Assembly (NCBI RefSeq): GCF_020085105.1
Contig: NC_058052.1
Span: 16,993,733 to 17,057,732, forward strand
Length of the DNA: 64,000 bases
From: Siniperca chuatsi
Lineage: Eukaryota > Chordata > Actinopteri > Centrarchiformes > Sinipercidae
Direction of reading: 5' to 3'
Of the stretch, positions 48,826 through 62,000 are shown one piece after another. Under the pieces are notes generated by a model. The model ran no database searches, was not told where the DNA came from, and was given only the letters and a program-made list of their open reading frames with translations. The translations under genes and the position numbers were made by a program. The first letter of the stretch is position 1. Each line of letters begins with the position of its first letter.

Positions 48826-51692
48826 TTACCCATTTTGCTGTTCTGCAAAAACCACAGAGCTGTATGTCATGTCCTCATCACTCTTAGCATCTGACCTCTG
48901 GGTAAGAAAGAAGAGACAGATGGGAAACAGAGATCAATTGAACAGGTTTAACTTTTTTGTGCTTTATTCAATTACAAATGTATATGATGAAAAAAATCAT
49001 TCTATTTGTGTGTACTTATGTGTCTTTTAGTGTACTTATATTGTGTAATACAAGTTATGGTTTTAGTGGATTTGGACTACCTTGCTTGAAGTTTTTCTCA
49101 TGTGCTTAACAGTACTGTATGTTACTTCCTCTTCAACCTGATAAAGGAACAAACCAAATGTTAGTTACATAAAGGTTACAATGTTAGATCTAGATCAGAT
49201 TAGATTACATGAACATGACCACCTTTGTTAAAAAGTAAGCATGAAGCATTTCATACACAGTAAATACTTCCTTATTAAAGCAAACACATGAAAGGAGGAA
49301 TTACCATAAGAGTTTACCAAAACTTTATTCTATACAATTTGTGGGGTCACATAGTTTCATTGAGTTCTGGTAGTGGAGGTCAAAAGAAAATATTAATAAA
49401 TCTGAGGAAGAAACATAAAGTTCAGTCCCCATGACTTTTTTTTAACAGTACTGTATGTTACTTCCTCTTCAGCCTGTGTTGAAGGAGCAAACCAGTTGTC
49501 AGTGGACAGAAAAAGAATGGCAAGTATAAACCAAAAAACATAATTGGTTAATTCATTATCATTATCTATTACCATATTTGTGATCACAGATGAGCTCTAT
49601 TAAGTTTCTATCTGTTAATGCTTACTGAATTCTCCAATTAAAAAATCCACAAGGATGATATTAATTATCAAAATGTATTATCAATCTAATGTAACTATTA
49701 GATATGAATCTGCAGTGATACATTGTAGTCCTGCAGCTGCAAAGGGACAGTACAGTATAGTTACAGACATTTTTACTCGTGATTTCACTTGGTATCAGTG
49801 CAGTGTTAGATTAAGAAAATGACAATGATAGCACGTCTCCTTCTTTGTAAAAAATTGTATTGGGAAATGAATCTGCATATCTTACCGTTGTTGTGGCTGA
49901 TGATTCTGCTTTGGTTTGCTCTAAAGGTGAAACAAGGAAAACTCCTTTTACTGACTCCCATTGACAATAATGCACAATAGTCTACATTTAAAGTAAAAAT
50001 ATGTATGAATAATAAACAGTTTTGGCATTAATTGGATTTATTTATTGTCTGTTCAGCATAGACTTACTATGTCTTTTTAACATAAACCAGATGAACAAGG
50101 TCACAATTACAATGAAGATCAACACACTCAAAGGGATGATGAGGCTCTTTAGGTCAACTGGACGACTGCAGCATACATTTAAAGCACACAATGCAAATTA
50201 ATTAAGATAAACAGGCTTGTTTAAACAGTCCAAAAATATAGTTGCTGCAAGTGCTAAGCCTTCTGACCTGTACCGTTCACCCTGAACTGTGGTTGGTGTT
50301 TGGTCTGCAAAACAGAGGTGAAATTCACAGACTCAGGAGTGGGTGATATGATGGTTAAATGGCTTGTTGCTGTAATTGTGAATATAATCCAAAACAGCAC
50401 AATGAATACTGGAGTAATATGATAATATTGAATCCTAATCCTTGTCCGTATTAAATCAAAACATTTACAAATAACTGTACAAATATTTATAATTTACAAT
50501 TTTACATTTTAAATATATAATTACTTATAGTACTTACTAGTGGTAGGTTGCTCAGTAACAGTTAAATGCACCGGCATCTGTAAATCTCCCTTGACACACA
50601 AATACCAGCCGCTGCTCTCTGTCTTCAGTTCACTCATAGTTACAGTAAAAACATTGTGGACGCTCGCATTGATGGTCACTCTTGTTCCATCTATTGATCC
50701 AGACTGATCTGTCACACAGGAGCTGCCCAGCCTACACCACTTTCCTTCTCCAGAGTTACTGTAGTTACAACTGATGGTTATATTTTCTCCTTTAAATCCT
50801 GTAATCTTCTGATAATCCACATAGAGACTGGGCGTACCTTAAGGGAAAACACATAGTATTCAGTAGAAAGTTGTGGATAGCCTTTGGTAAATAAATAAAT
50901 ACTTTCCTCAACCTTTACATTTATCCTCATTACTTTTGGCTGACAAAGTAACTATATGAAAAAGAATTGTATCTGCAGCAAACAATGAGACCCTCCTTAG
51001 TGTTTTTCCTCCAAATTGTTAAAATTTCACAAAGGATTTGAAATGTGCATAAAGATGCTTTAAGGGCTCTTACCTCTGGTGACTGACAGGTGAAAATACT
51101 CTCTGATATCTGCCCCCCCAATAATCTCCACAGCACACCAGTAATCAGCATCCTTATCCGTCAGATCTTTTATAGTCACAGTGAAGATTCTTTGGTTTTT
51201 GTCATCAGAGATTGAAAACTTTCCTGGATTCTGTGGTTGGTTTGTTTGAACTGCATATGAGCAGGAGGACCAATAATATCCTTTACACAAGTATTTCACC
51301 TGGTTTTTGTATTGTGAGTCATAGAGACATGGGATAGTGATCGACTCTCCAACTTTCACTGATACTTGACTGACTGTAGTTACACTGTGAATTCCTGCAA
51401 CAAGAACAAATACAGCATTTTAATGGTTATATTCACTAACAATAATCTTCCTTCACATGACCTGCCTATTGTAGATGTTCATATTAGCTGTTGTTTCATG
51501 TAATAGATCATTATAGTCTTCAAAATGTATGAAATAAAAACTGGAGGATATTACTTGTCCCACTGACAGTTATCATCATTATCATCTTCTGACAAAACCA
51601 TTAGAAGCATAAGACATATAGTTATAAAAGGATTCATGTGACTGACCTGTGAGTCTAATGAGGATAAGAAGAAAGATGAGATGAAAAGCCAT
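48826..51692 (-). CDS. CD300/CMRF35-like receptor B (pIgR-like), inhibitory type
   Basis: Exons: 51692-51647 signal peptide, 51394-51074 V-Ig 1, 50837-50538 V-Ig 2, 50304-50268 stalk, 50165-50068 membrane, 49920-49886, 49137-49081 ITIM, and 48897-48826 last. All introns are GT-AG and phases agree (321 aa). Ig 1 differs from A at only about three residues; Ig 2 is more distinct. The transmembrane helix (SLIIPLSVLIFIVIVTLFIW) has no charged residue, as in inhibitory CD300 members. The tail has VTYSTV, a canonical ITIM (V-x-Y-x-x-V), and MTYSSV, an ITIM-like motif with Met at -2. ITIMs recruit SHP-type phosphatases to dampen leukocyte activation; that role is known for the family and inferred here. 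A second copy of the ITIM exon, at 49473-49393, could replace the two last exons. Ligand unknown. Confidence 0.85.
49393..49473 (-). other. Alternative terminal ITIM exon of receptor B
   Basis: An 81-nt exon with an intact acceptor (CTTCAACACAG), reading AEEEVTYSTVKKK, then a new 13-residue end and a stop. It is a tandem duplicate, 336 bp away, of the exon at 49137-49081. Its acceptor matches that of gene C, so it looks like the ancestral copy, but it has no donor at the usual place. If used it would end the protein with a single ITIM. Confidence 0.6.
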
Positions 51693-52449
51693 GTCAGTGA
51701 GTGAGCAGACAAAACAAAATTAACCAGTGATCGTCTACGTCCTTACTAAATATATACAACATTACAACAGTTCAAAACTTTCTTCCTCCTACAGTAGGAA
51801 GTTGCATTGCAATGGGTAGTTGGATGATGCATTTACATATCTATTCAGCTAGAGTGTACTTTCAGAAAATGCTAATTACAGTACATGTATATACAGTATA
51901 TGATAGTCTTGATTTGAATTTACGAATAACCTTCCTGTCCGAGACACCAAGCTCACCAGGACCCTTACAAGTACTGAACTTACACACCACCCTAATTGTA
52001 CTTTGTACATATCGGTGGTTATGTAGCCTTGTGATTTCACAAAGCAGGTGAAATAAGATCATGACCATTATTTCTGAAACAGCCCCTCAAATTTGACTGT
52101 TGAGGACCACTGAGCGATCTCTAACTGAAAAACCTGTGTTTGAGGAGCTACAGACGAGACACATATTAAGTTGAAGAGATGAGGAAGAAAATCTGTTGCC
52201 CATAGAAATATTCTATACACTGCAAGCTGGTTCTTTCAGTTGTATTCAGTTACATTTTATAAAATGATTTTCTTTAAACACAGTATGCCTGAATGTACTC
52301 TACATGTAGGAAGATAAATATATTAAAACCAAGATCTTATATACACTATGAGTTCCTAATCATACTGAAAATAGAAGTCAGGATTATTCATAAATATGAG
52401 TTTTATGCCTAATAATTAATACAGTAAAACATGCAGCTATGCAGAGGAA

Positions 52450-53090
52450 GGTAAAAACAGAACTGTACATCATGTCCACATCACTTTTCTGACTCTATTT
52501 TACTGTAGATGCACTGGAAGTTCTTAATAGCTATCCTGCTCAATGGAGTGAGTGGTGTTACTGAAAGTGATGGTTGTTCTGATAAAATAAACAGGAAGGA
52601 GATGCATTTGCATCACTTACAGTCTTTCTTCATCATAAGTAACACAGTTGCATTACACAAGTTGGTTGATGAAGTAAATATTACATGCAGCCACATGGTG
52701 TTTTGGGTATATAATTAGTATTATTGATAAACATAATTAGAAAATAAGGTACAGTGACAAAAAAATATAGAAGATTTAGTTAAAACTGGTGTGTGGAGGG
52801 GGATAAGGGGTAACTAAGCATCTCTGTTGATCAAGATAGTTTTCAACAGTAAAATGCCAACTCAGTGGTTGAGCAAAAAACACTTCCTTAATTAGGGCAA
52901 TTTCCGTGGCCTCTGATCTGAAGTGCTCTTGTCTTTGCTCTAACTCAACTTGTCTTGCAAAAAAAAAAAATCCCCACCCCACATCTTTATCTTTAGAGTC
53001 TATTGTTTCATCTGGTTTACTTTCTTTTGGGCTGCTACATGTTGATTATGAACAATGGTAGCGGAGAGCACATCAGGATCACTCCCAGTT
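52450..53090 (-). pseudogene. Relic cytoplasmic-tail exons of another receptor
   Basis: The complement of 53021-53090 matches the first ITIM exon of gene D (TGSDPDVLSATIVHNQ against TGSDADVFYGTIFHNQ), but the tyrosine position reads Ser and no acceptor is visible. The complement of 52450-52495 reads SDVDMMYSSV, like the last exons of B and C. No Ig or membrane exon accompanies them. They look like the tail of a lost receptor gene between B and C. Confidence 0.6.
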
Positions 53091-53095
53091 GATGT

Positions 53096-55405
53096 CCCCA
53101 CAAATGGCAAGGTGGTACTGAATTGTCCCTATAATTTTCTTTGAGCCAAACAATCTTTTATCATTTTAACTCCACACAGGGTTAAACAATAAGATCTATG
53201 CAAACCTGGCAAAGGCTTGTTAGTTTTCTGCATAAAGTGGGTTATTTTGATGGAGAACTGAAGAAATGTTCTGTGGAGACAAGTGAATCGCCCCTAGTAG
53301 CATTGTAGCAAAACTGGTGATGTGGAACTGACCAGCAACGCAAACAAACGGAGGGTTTGAAAATGACAGAAATTTTAACTTTGTGTAAATAAGGATTGAG
53401 ATTCAGTAAAAGTAAATATATCAAAATAAAAGCCAAGAAGATAGAATGGCCATTCTATAAAAGTGTAACATTACGCAAGCACATGATCCTATGCCAAGCA
53501 GGGAAACGTTAAAAGATAAATAAATATATATGTGCATACATAGGCCTACATCGGCTACATAAATAAAGATCTTTTTTGTTTTGTTTTTTTCATTTAGACA
53601 TGAAATAGCCTTTCTTTTATCCAAAAAGGGTGTGATATATTATTTAGTTGTGTAGAGTGAATTAGCCTAATAAATTATGTATGGAAATAACATGTGTGGT
53701 CCTTCCGAAAGATAATATAGATATAGCTAACATTAAAAGCCAAAAGGAAGTACTTGTTTTTATTGTCGTATGTATATTATCTGCTCCTACTGCATCTCTA
53801 CAAAAATATTGTCATTGGTTATGCTTGCAATAGATCGATCGACATCATCCGAATCCGCACGTACGCATAAATCATCCAGCCGCCACCTCTCCGAATGAAT
53901 GATTTTTTTCCGATTTAGAGACCCGCACCCGCATGGACATTTCTCTCCACCTCTACCGGGTTATATAGCTTTCCAGGTGATTTCTGTATTGTGTGTTGTA
54001 TTGATGTTATGCTGTGAAGTTATGCTCTGTGAGTTGAGCGCGCACGTCTGTCTTAATGGGGAGACACTTCACCCTATTAAAACTAACTGCCAGAACGGAC
54101 GGGACATGGACCCTAGTGTCTTATCATCAGCCACTTCTCGATCTCGGCGCTACTGGGAAAAAAGCAAACTACCAGCCTATCTTTGTCCTCTCCTATAATC
54201 AAAAGTGACAATTCCAGCTCTGAAACAAAAATATGACGCTAACTTAGTCCAGCCAACGAGCAAACCGCAAGGAGGGAGTGAGAGTTATGACCAAAACAAA
54301 CAGCTCATTTCTTAAAGTTCTCCTTACAAATAATCGCATCATAACACAAGCTGGGTCATCCATTTTCCCCCAGTCACTCAGGGAGGCTTAAGGGAAAATA
54401 TCTGTAGCTCCGGGAGTAGACAAGTCCCTTAGCTAATAAAAATGTGCTGTTGTCATATCCTTGCAAAAAATTCGGCTTTTAAACAAGTAATTTGTAGAGT
54501 CCATTGCTCCCGTGATTTTAACATAATTTCCAGCGTATCAAAACACGGAAAATTAAGTCCTGAGCTTTGTATTGTGAGCCATTCATTGCCAGCCCCTTTA
54601 GAGAGAAACAGTAGCCATAGGTAGAGATTTCAGAGTAGATGGCTGGACTGAATAACTAACAAATGGAGAAAGATGTTATAAATCTACAAAACAACGGCCA
54701 TCTACTCTGAAATCTCAACAACATTCACATTTCTGGAACCTGGTAGATCCAGAAAATTACATGAACCTTCACCAAGCCGCCCTGGTATCGACTTTATTTG
54801 GCTCTACAGTATATACTTTTGTGAAGCAGATTTTTCCGACACAAATGTAATGAAATGAGAACAAGACAGATGAGGATTTAAATGCTTTTATAACAGTGAA
54901 CCTGAATGGATATATTCTAGCATACACCTATCAAACAATGCACTTATTACCACACATGAAGTATAAAATGCTGATAAGCTTTTGATTTGTAAAGGGTGTG
55001 TGATACATTGATAGATGAAAAAAAGTAATAATTAAGAAATGACTGTGAATTTAAGAGATACAGTACACTGAGTGATCTTCACACATTAAAATCTGAAACA
55101 TGGATAGGGAAAGTATTTGACAAGCTACTGATGAATGAATTTAAGATGTTTCGATACATGTAGACCCCTGCACTGTGAGTCAAGATTAGATAAAAAAAAT
55201 AGACATACAAATATTCAACATGTGCTAAACTGTGCTGGTGCTACAAGCCAATGTGCTGTATGTAACACTCTCATCATTTGCCACAACCTGTTGGAAAAAA
55301 GACGTAAAGAATTACAACAATGAAGGAAGAACAAAAGAATACAATTTGGGGGGAAAACGTGACATAATTTAAAGGCAACATCTAGTGAGACAAACAGCAA
55401 AATGG
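53096..55405. other. Spacer between receptors B and C
   Basis: No supported gene. Parts near 53830-53950 (CATCCGAATCCGCACG, CAGCCGCCACC) and 54420-54720 look repeat-derived. The 99-aa frame at 53899-54198 has no recognisable domain. A 20-bp inverted repeat is listed separately. Confidence 0.5.
54624..54716. repeat. 20-bp perfect inverted repeat
   Basis: GAGATTTCAGAGTAGATGGC at 54624-54643 is the exact complement of 54697-54716, with a 53-bp spacer. It could be two facing transposon ends or a short palindromic element. No flanking duplication was found. Confidence 0.7.
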
Positions 55406-58097
55406 TTAAAAAAAACTACTGAACAACAGTATGTAACAGTCAGCATGAGACTCAGTTCTCGTAATATTTAGCCTTTGTACACTTTGTGGCATCATGGTAA
55501 CCACAGAACTACACATCACGTCCACATCACTCTCAGCATATGACCTCTGCATGAGGAGAGACAGATATGAAAGTTTTGAGTGTACTTATTTCCATTAATA
55601 GAAATATATAAATAAATATGGTACATATGGTCTCAATGGTACAACCATGCAGCGTATACGATAATGAAAAGAGTAGATTCCCTGAAAAAGTTACGCTTGA
55701 TTGTTCTTGGTATCTCTGCAGTAATGGATTACCTGTCTTGATGTTTTTCTCATGTGCTCAGTATTAGAGTAAGTTACGTCCTCTTCAGCCTGTGTTGAAG
55801 GAGCAAACCAAATGTCAGAGAGGACTGAAAATGAAGTCATTCACTTTCTCAACCTTTAAATTTTGTTTCAACGAAATTTAATTTACAATAAAAAAATACT
55901 AGTTTATGTCATTACCACGCTTAAAATGAGCCATTTTTACATATTGCTTTTTAAAGTGAAAGAGGGATTACCATAACTAGAACACTTTGTGATCACATAC
56001 CTGCTCAGTTAATTCTCCATCTGATAATGGGTACTGTAATCTATATTTTATCTCATAGACATATTAGTTATCCGTCTGCAATGATATAGTATAGTCCTGC
56101 AGAATTTCTGCAAAGTGACAGTATATTCTATAAAAAAATTTACACTACAATTCTAACCCTACCACTGCAGTGTAAACAGAAACAAATGATCACTCTCCAC
56201 TCGCACACTTCTATATTTTCTGCACTGTGGATCCTTAGAGCTTTCTTTGTGAAAAATTGGGAAATTAATGAACGTATCTTACCGCTGTCATGGCTGATGA
56301 TGCTGCCTTGTTCTGCTCTGAATGTGAAACAGTAAAAATTCCTGTTATAGTCTACAGTCTACATTAAAAATAAATATTTAAGAATTACAAACATACATGG
56401 TATGAATTGGATATATCAAAGTTCAGCATAGACTTACGGTGCTTTTTCAACATAAACCAGATGAACAAGGTCACCATTACAATGAAGATCAACACACTCA
56501 AAGGGATGATGAGGCTCTTTAGGTCAATTGAAGCACTGCAGCATAAATAAATAAAGCACACAATGTAAAGTAATGCTCCTGTTCAAACAATGCTACACTA
56601 TAATTTAAATTCTATTCATATTCTTATTTATCATACAATACATAAAATACGGATAAAGATTCCTTTACAGCGATTGTTTTATTTGACCATAAAATGGCCA
56701 CAGTAAATATTTTATGTAAATGCAAAGGCTTCCAACCTGTGCTGTTCATCCTGAACTATGTTAGGGGCTTTGTCTGCAAAAACAGCGGTGGGGTTCACAG
56801 GTTCAGGAGTGGGTGATATGGTGGTTAAACATCTTGTTGTTGCAAGAGCGGCTGTAATCCAAAACAAGACAATATTAAGCAGAGTAAAATTACAATATTT
56901 ATTCCCAATATCTTTTCTATATTGAATCAAATAATTTACAAATGGCTATACTCTACAATTATTTATAAACATATATTTGAAACTTTTAAATGCAGTACTT
57001 ACTAGTGGTAGGTTGCTCAGTAACAGTTACATGCACTGGCATCTGTAAGTCTCCTTTAACACACAAATACCAGCCGCTGCTCTTTGTCTTCAGTCCACTC
57101 ATAGTCACAGTAAAAACATTGTGGACACTTGTATTGATGGTCACTGTTGTTCCATCTATTGATCCCCATGGCCTTGAAACACAAGAGCTGCCCAGCCTGC
57201 ACCACTTTCCTTCTCCAGAGTTACTATATTGACAGTTGATGGTTATATTTTCTCCATTAAATCCCGTAATCTCCTGATAATCCACATAGAGACTGGGCGT
57301 ACCTTAAGGGAAAACACATTCAATAGAAAATTGTGAATAGCCTAATAACAATTAGTCTCCTAGCAAACAGACCCTCCTTAGTGTTTTTCCTCCAAATTGT
57401 TAAAATTTCACAAAGGATTTGAAATGTGCATAAAGATGCTTTAAGGGCTCTTACCTCTGGTGACTGACAGGTGAAAATACTCTCTGATATCTGCCCCCCC
57501 AATAATCCCCACAGCACACCAGTAATCAGCATCCTTATCCGTCAGATCTTTTATAGTCACAGTGAAGATTCTTTGGTTTTTGTCATCAGAGATTGAAAAC
57601 TTTCCTGGATTCTGTGGTTGGTTTGTTTGAACTGCATATGAGCAGGAGGACCAATAATATCCTTTACACAAGTATTTCACATGGTTTTTGTATTGTGAGT
57701 CATAGAGACATGGGATAGTGATCGACTCTCCAACTTTCACTGATACTTGACTGACTATAGTTATGCTGTGAATTCCTGCAACAAGAACAAACAACAATTT
57801 AATGCGTATAACAATATTCTTTCATATTACTTGCCCACTGAAAATAATTATGTTTACGGTTATTTTAGATGATACATAATTGTCTCCAAATTACATATAA
57901 TTTGAAGATAAACTGGTGTATAACTCATCTGACTGACATTTAAATTACAGAATTGTGTATTTAATTACTCATCCCATAATCATCTGACATAACCAGCTAA
58001 GGCATAAGACTTTTAAACATCTGTACACATAAAATGACTCCTGTGGCTGACCTGTGAGTCCGGTGAGGATGAGAAGAATTCTGAGATGAACAGCCAT
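55406..58097 (-). CDS. CD300/CMRF35-like receptor C (pIgR-like), altered ITIMs
   Basis: Exons: 58097-58052 signal peptide (MAVHLRILLILTGLTG), 57775-57455 V-Ig 1, 57302-57003 V-Ig 2, 56773-56737 stalk, 56535-56438 membrane, 56317-56283, 55789-55733, and 55546-55406. Phases agree (344 aa). Ig 1 is nearly identical to A and B; Ig 2 is nearly identical to A and less like B. The uncharged membrane helix (SLIIPLSVLIFIVMVTLFIW) matches B. The first tail motif reads VTYSNT, with Thr instead of Ile/Val/Leu at +3. The second reads VMCSSV, with Cys replacing the tyrosine. No canonical ITIM is left, although the exons and splice sites are intact. The last exon runs 46 residues, longer than in B, because the stop is further on. 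A longer, Thr/Pro-rich stalk exon, in frame, could be made by an acceptor upstream near 56851. Surface receptor; signalling ability uncertain. Confidence 0.8.
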
Positions 58098-59021
58098 GTT
58101 ACCGAGAGTCAGGCAAAGCAATGTGGACTGAAATGTTCTACTTCCTGTCCTGAACATGTAATAGCAACTGCAAAATGTCTCTTCTTCCTCCTTTTAAGGA
58201 AGTTACATTAATTTGATTTGATGACAAAGCACATAGTTATAGAGCTACCTTTTGCTTTGAATATGTGAGCATCGTACACAGTGAGCAAGTAAAACTTTAT
58301 TGAAACCTGAGTTACAAAGTGCTTTACATTAATGGAAAAATAAACATCAAAGTAAAAACAAACAATCAATAAAAAATCAATAAAAATGCCTTAGATAAAA
58401 ATAATAGTTATAAAGACATATATTTTAAAATTTTCAGCTTTTATTTGCACAATAATGAAGGGGCGACACTTTGTTGTGAGAATCAAAACACAACTTTGTC
58501 ACATTGTTTACCAAAAGAAGCAGAATTATTTTTATTTCTTTCACGCAGTAATACAATACAATAGTACAATAAATGCAATAGCACAGTGTGGTGGAGGATT
58601 AGGGATGAAAATGAAGTAAGGTTCTCCCTGGATCATGATGTCTTCAATGGCAAGATTTTTGTCACAAAGCCACTTCACTGCTTTTGGTCCATATTTAAAC
58701 ATACATCGCACTTTTAACATTTGAGGTCTAACACAGCACCACTATGCAACTCTTGCCCTCCTGAAGTCTTGACTTTTAAGCATGTGCTTGCGGGGAAAAA
58801 GTCTGGGGAAATCTTATTTTTTCAACATTATTTGATATACTGTGCATGTGCAGGTTTGCATAAAATAACATCCGTGACCGAGAGTCTCTAAATTGCATGT
58901 CTCCAATACAGACTGCTGTAATAATTGATTTATCCAAAATGCTGTAAGATACTACTAATAAAGTGCCTATCAAAATGACTTAATGTTGCCGTACTTGCAG
59001 GATTAATGTCCTCCCATCTTA
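58098..59021. other. Spacer between receptors C and D
   Basis: Holds the upstream flank of C and the probable 3'UTR of D. The 58280-58400 portion (GTAAAACTTTATTGAAACC, AAGTGCTTTACATTAA) resembles the tail of a common retroposon. TTTATT words near 58440 and 58530 could serve as the D poly(A) signal on the minus strand. Confidence 0.45.
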
Positions 59022-62000
59022 TTATATTTTAGTGTGTAGTGTGCTGTAGATCACGCTTCCATCAGCTGGTCCAGTCTAATGAGAGAAAACAAGCACAGAG
59101 AAGAGAACGCTGAATAATTATGGACTAATCATAGCAACAATACCAATCCATGTAAGTTATTAACAGACAGTCGACGTACTGAGATGCCTGTATGAGTGTA
59201 AAATTAATCACATACCATTTGTGGCACACTATCCTTCATTACAATGGTACTGTACGTCACACTCTCTTCGGGCAAATAGTTCTGCTGGATGAGATTCACA
59301 GTGAAAGTGATACAGTTTCAGGGGAAAGACAAACAAATACAAATGTCAGGAACTGTGTTTTCAGGCACTGTTCTCTTTTATACTGTGTTAAATAAAATGA
59401 GATTTTCTCATCTGGTTTACCTTCCTCTGGGCTGCTACATGTTGATTATGAAAAATGGTACCGTAGAAAACATCAGCATCACTCCCAGTTTGTGAGTCCT
59501 ATGATGTATGAATTTGAAATTTGACATTAATATCATCATATATTACGTTATGTTGCAATTATTTGCTTTCTCCTGTCTAACTGCACAATTGTTTGGTTAA
59601 TTTGAATATACCTGGACTAGTTGCTTTGCACTTCAGAGGTTTGCTGTTATGGAGTGTATGTATGTGTTATGCTGAATACTGATACCTACTGAACCGTAGG
59701 TATCTCTGGCAGGACTGCCATTAACCCCTTCCACACCCAGTTTAAATGTAGTAAACCTATTTTTATTTATATGATCTGGAGTTTTACTTATGTGAGGAGC
59801 ATTCATATGCATTATCATTATCATACATTATTTGTAATTTCCTGTTAGAGTTTAAAAATTCAAAGTTGTTTTTCACAGGTCTATTTACCCTACTTTACAG
59901 CACTTGGTGGATAGTGTGTGACAGTGTTGTTTAGCGTGGCACAGAAACCCTAGGAAGACATTGTCACTGCAATTACATTTTTTTAATTTGTGCTCTTGTG
60001 TATCTGCCCTCCCTTGTGTTTCCTGGCTGTGCCCTGTCCGTTGTTGTCTGTGTATTGTATATGATTGCTGTTAATGTGGCACCTGTAAAAATATTTTATA
60101 ATACCTGCCCAATTCCTTCAATTTAACATTCTGTTTAATAGTAACATTTACCATAGTTCTTTTGTTTAGTTTCACATTATTGCACTCGCCAATAGGTGGC
60201 AGAGTAAGCTATATGCGGTTCATTACTGCAAGCCAAACAAAGTTGCAATTGTGAGTTTTTAGTCCATAGTCTGTGATGGAAGTGTGTGCCTGTTGCTGCT
60301 GTGCCGACAGCTTGTATGTCTTGCCAGTGAAATAATAAAAGTGAACGTTCTAGTGTCACAGAATCTGATGGGTCACAGCTTTTGGAGTACAGTAACTTGA
60401 TAAACTCTCTCTAAACAATGTCCTCTCACTATCAAGCTGTCATAATCAAAAGGAGAAAAGCTCAGATACTCATCAGGGTTGTCTCCAGCTGTTAACATAC
60501 TCACAGCACTGAGCAGCAGCGAGTACTTTATCAAGGACTTATTTGCACTGGATTTCACCTCTCAATCTACATAGAGGCTGCTTGGGAAAGTGCAAACTTG
60601 CAAAGAACAATTATTTGAATGTTTGAGAAGGATTAGCTGCTGCTGAGTCTAAATTATTGTTCTGATCATAAAATACTTCATTTCATTTTATCAAGATTAA
60701 AATTTTAAGATAATGTTTTAGCCAGACTTTCCAGCTTTTCAATTTTGCTGTATTGAGCTGAAAATGAGCCAGGTATGTAACATCCATAGATCCATTGTGG
60801 GCAGGGACAGTTTTTTTTCTGGTTTAAATAGTGCAACTGTCTGTATTATCTATAGTATATTACCATGTACCAAGATAATGTAGATCTAGTCATTTAAAGT
60901 CAACAACTCACGCTCAGTGTAGTTATATTAGAACTACTGTATATTATACACTTGATTGGTCATGTTTCTTATATGCTATTCACTTCATGTGTTGTATGAT
61001 CAGTCCAAATTTGGATATACTGTAAAATGTTTTGTTATTTACCAAGCAAAGAGGAAATATGCCAGTGATGAAGATGACCATATGTTTATTACCAAACATA
61101 CTAATGGGAAATACATGGCTATATCTTACCACAGTGATTTCAGGCCCCTCAGATTTGGTCCTATCTAAAACACATTCATTTTTGAAGAGGATATTTTAAA
61201 ATAACAGATATTTTATTCCTGAATTTGTTTTAGTGGAGTTTACAACAGACTTACTACGTCTTATCATCCTCCATCCAAAAAAGGCAGCAATAACAACCAA
61301 CAGCTGTAAGATGAGGGTGGTGATGAGAATGGTCAACTTAGTGGAACTAGAAGATAAATGGAGATCAGAAGTACATTACAATTATAATAAATTGAAATTA
61401 AAAATAAAGGGGCAAGCGTATTTCCAAAACTCATAATGTTTTATGCCTATGCATACATTCTTCTTTCATAGGTCTAAATTATAAAACTGAAAATCATTCA
61501 ATGTAGCCACATTTAATCTATGAGTCGCATAGAGTTTGACTGAAAGAAAAGGATGTGCTTTATGCAACAAAACAATCTGTGCTCAAGAATGAATGATTAA
61601 AAAAACATCAAAAATTAACTTCCATTGTCAAATATGTGCTTTAGTGTTTTGAAGAGATTGTACAATATACAGTATATCAGTTGTTTTGCATTAGGAAACA
61701 CAAAGGGTGGAGAGAGGATGATATGCTGAAAAAGTTGAAAATCAGATTTGAACCCAGTTAAGCTGTTCAAAGTGAAATAAAGAGTACAGACCTCTTGTGT
61801 TCATCTTGCATCTCTCCGCCTGCCCCGTTTATGGTAGAGTTTGTGAGCTGAGCTGTATGTGGCTCTGTACTCGTAAGCAGGGAGGAATGCTGGGTAGTGG
61901 TTGGACGTGTCCCTGTAAAGTCTGAGTATTTAAAATGTGAAAAGCCATGTTAATCCACATAGTAGATGATATCAAGGTATTTTTATCCTGTATATTGTGG

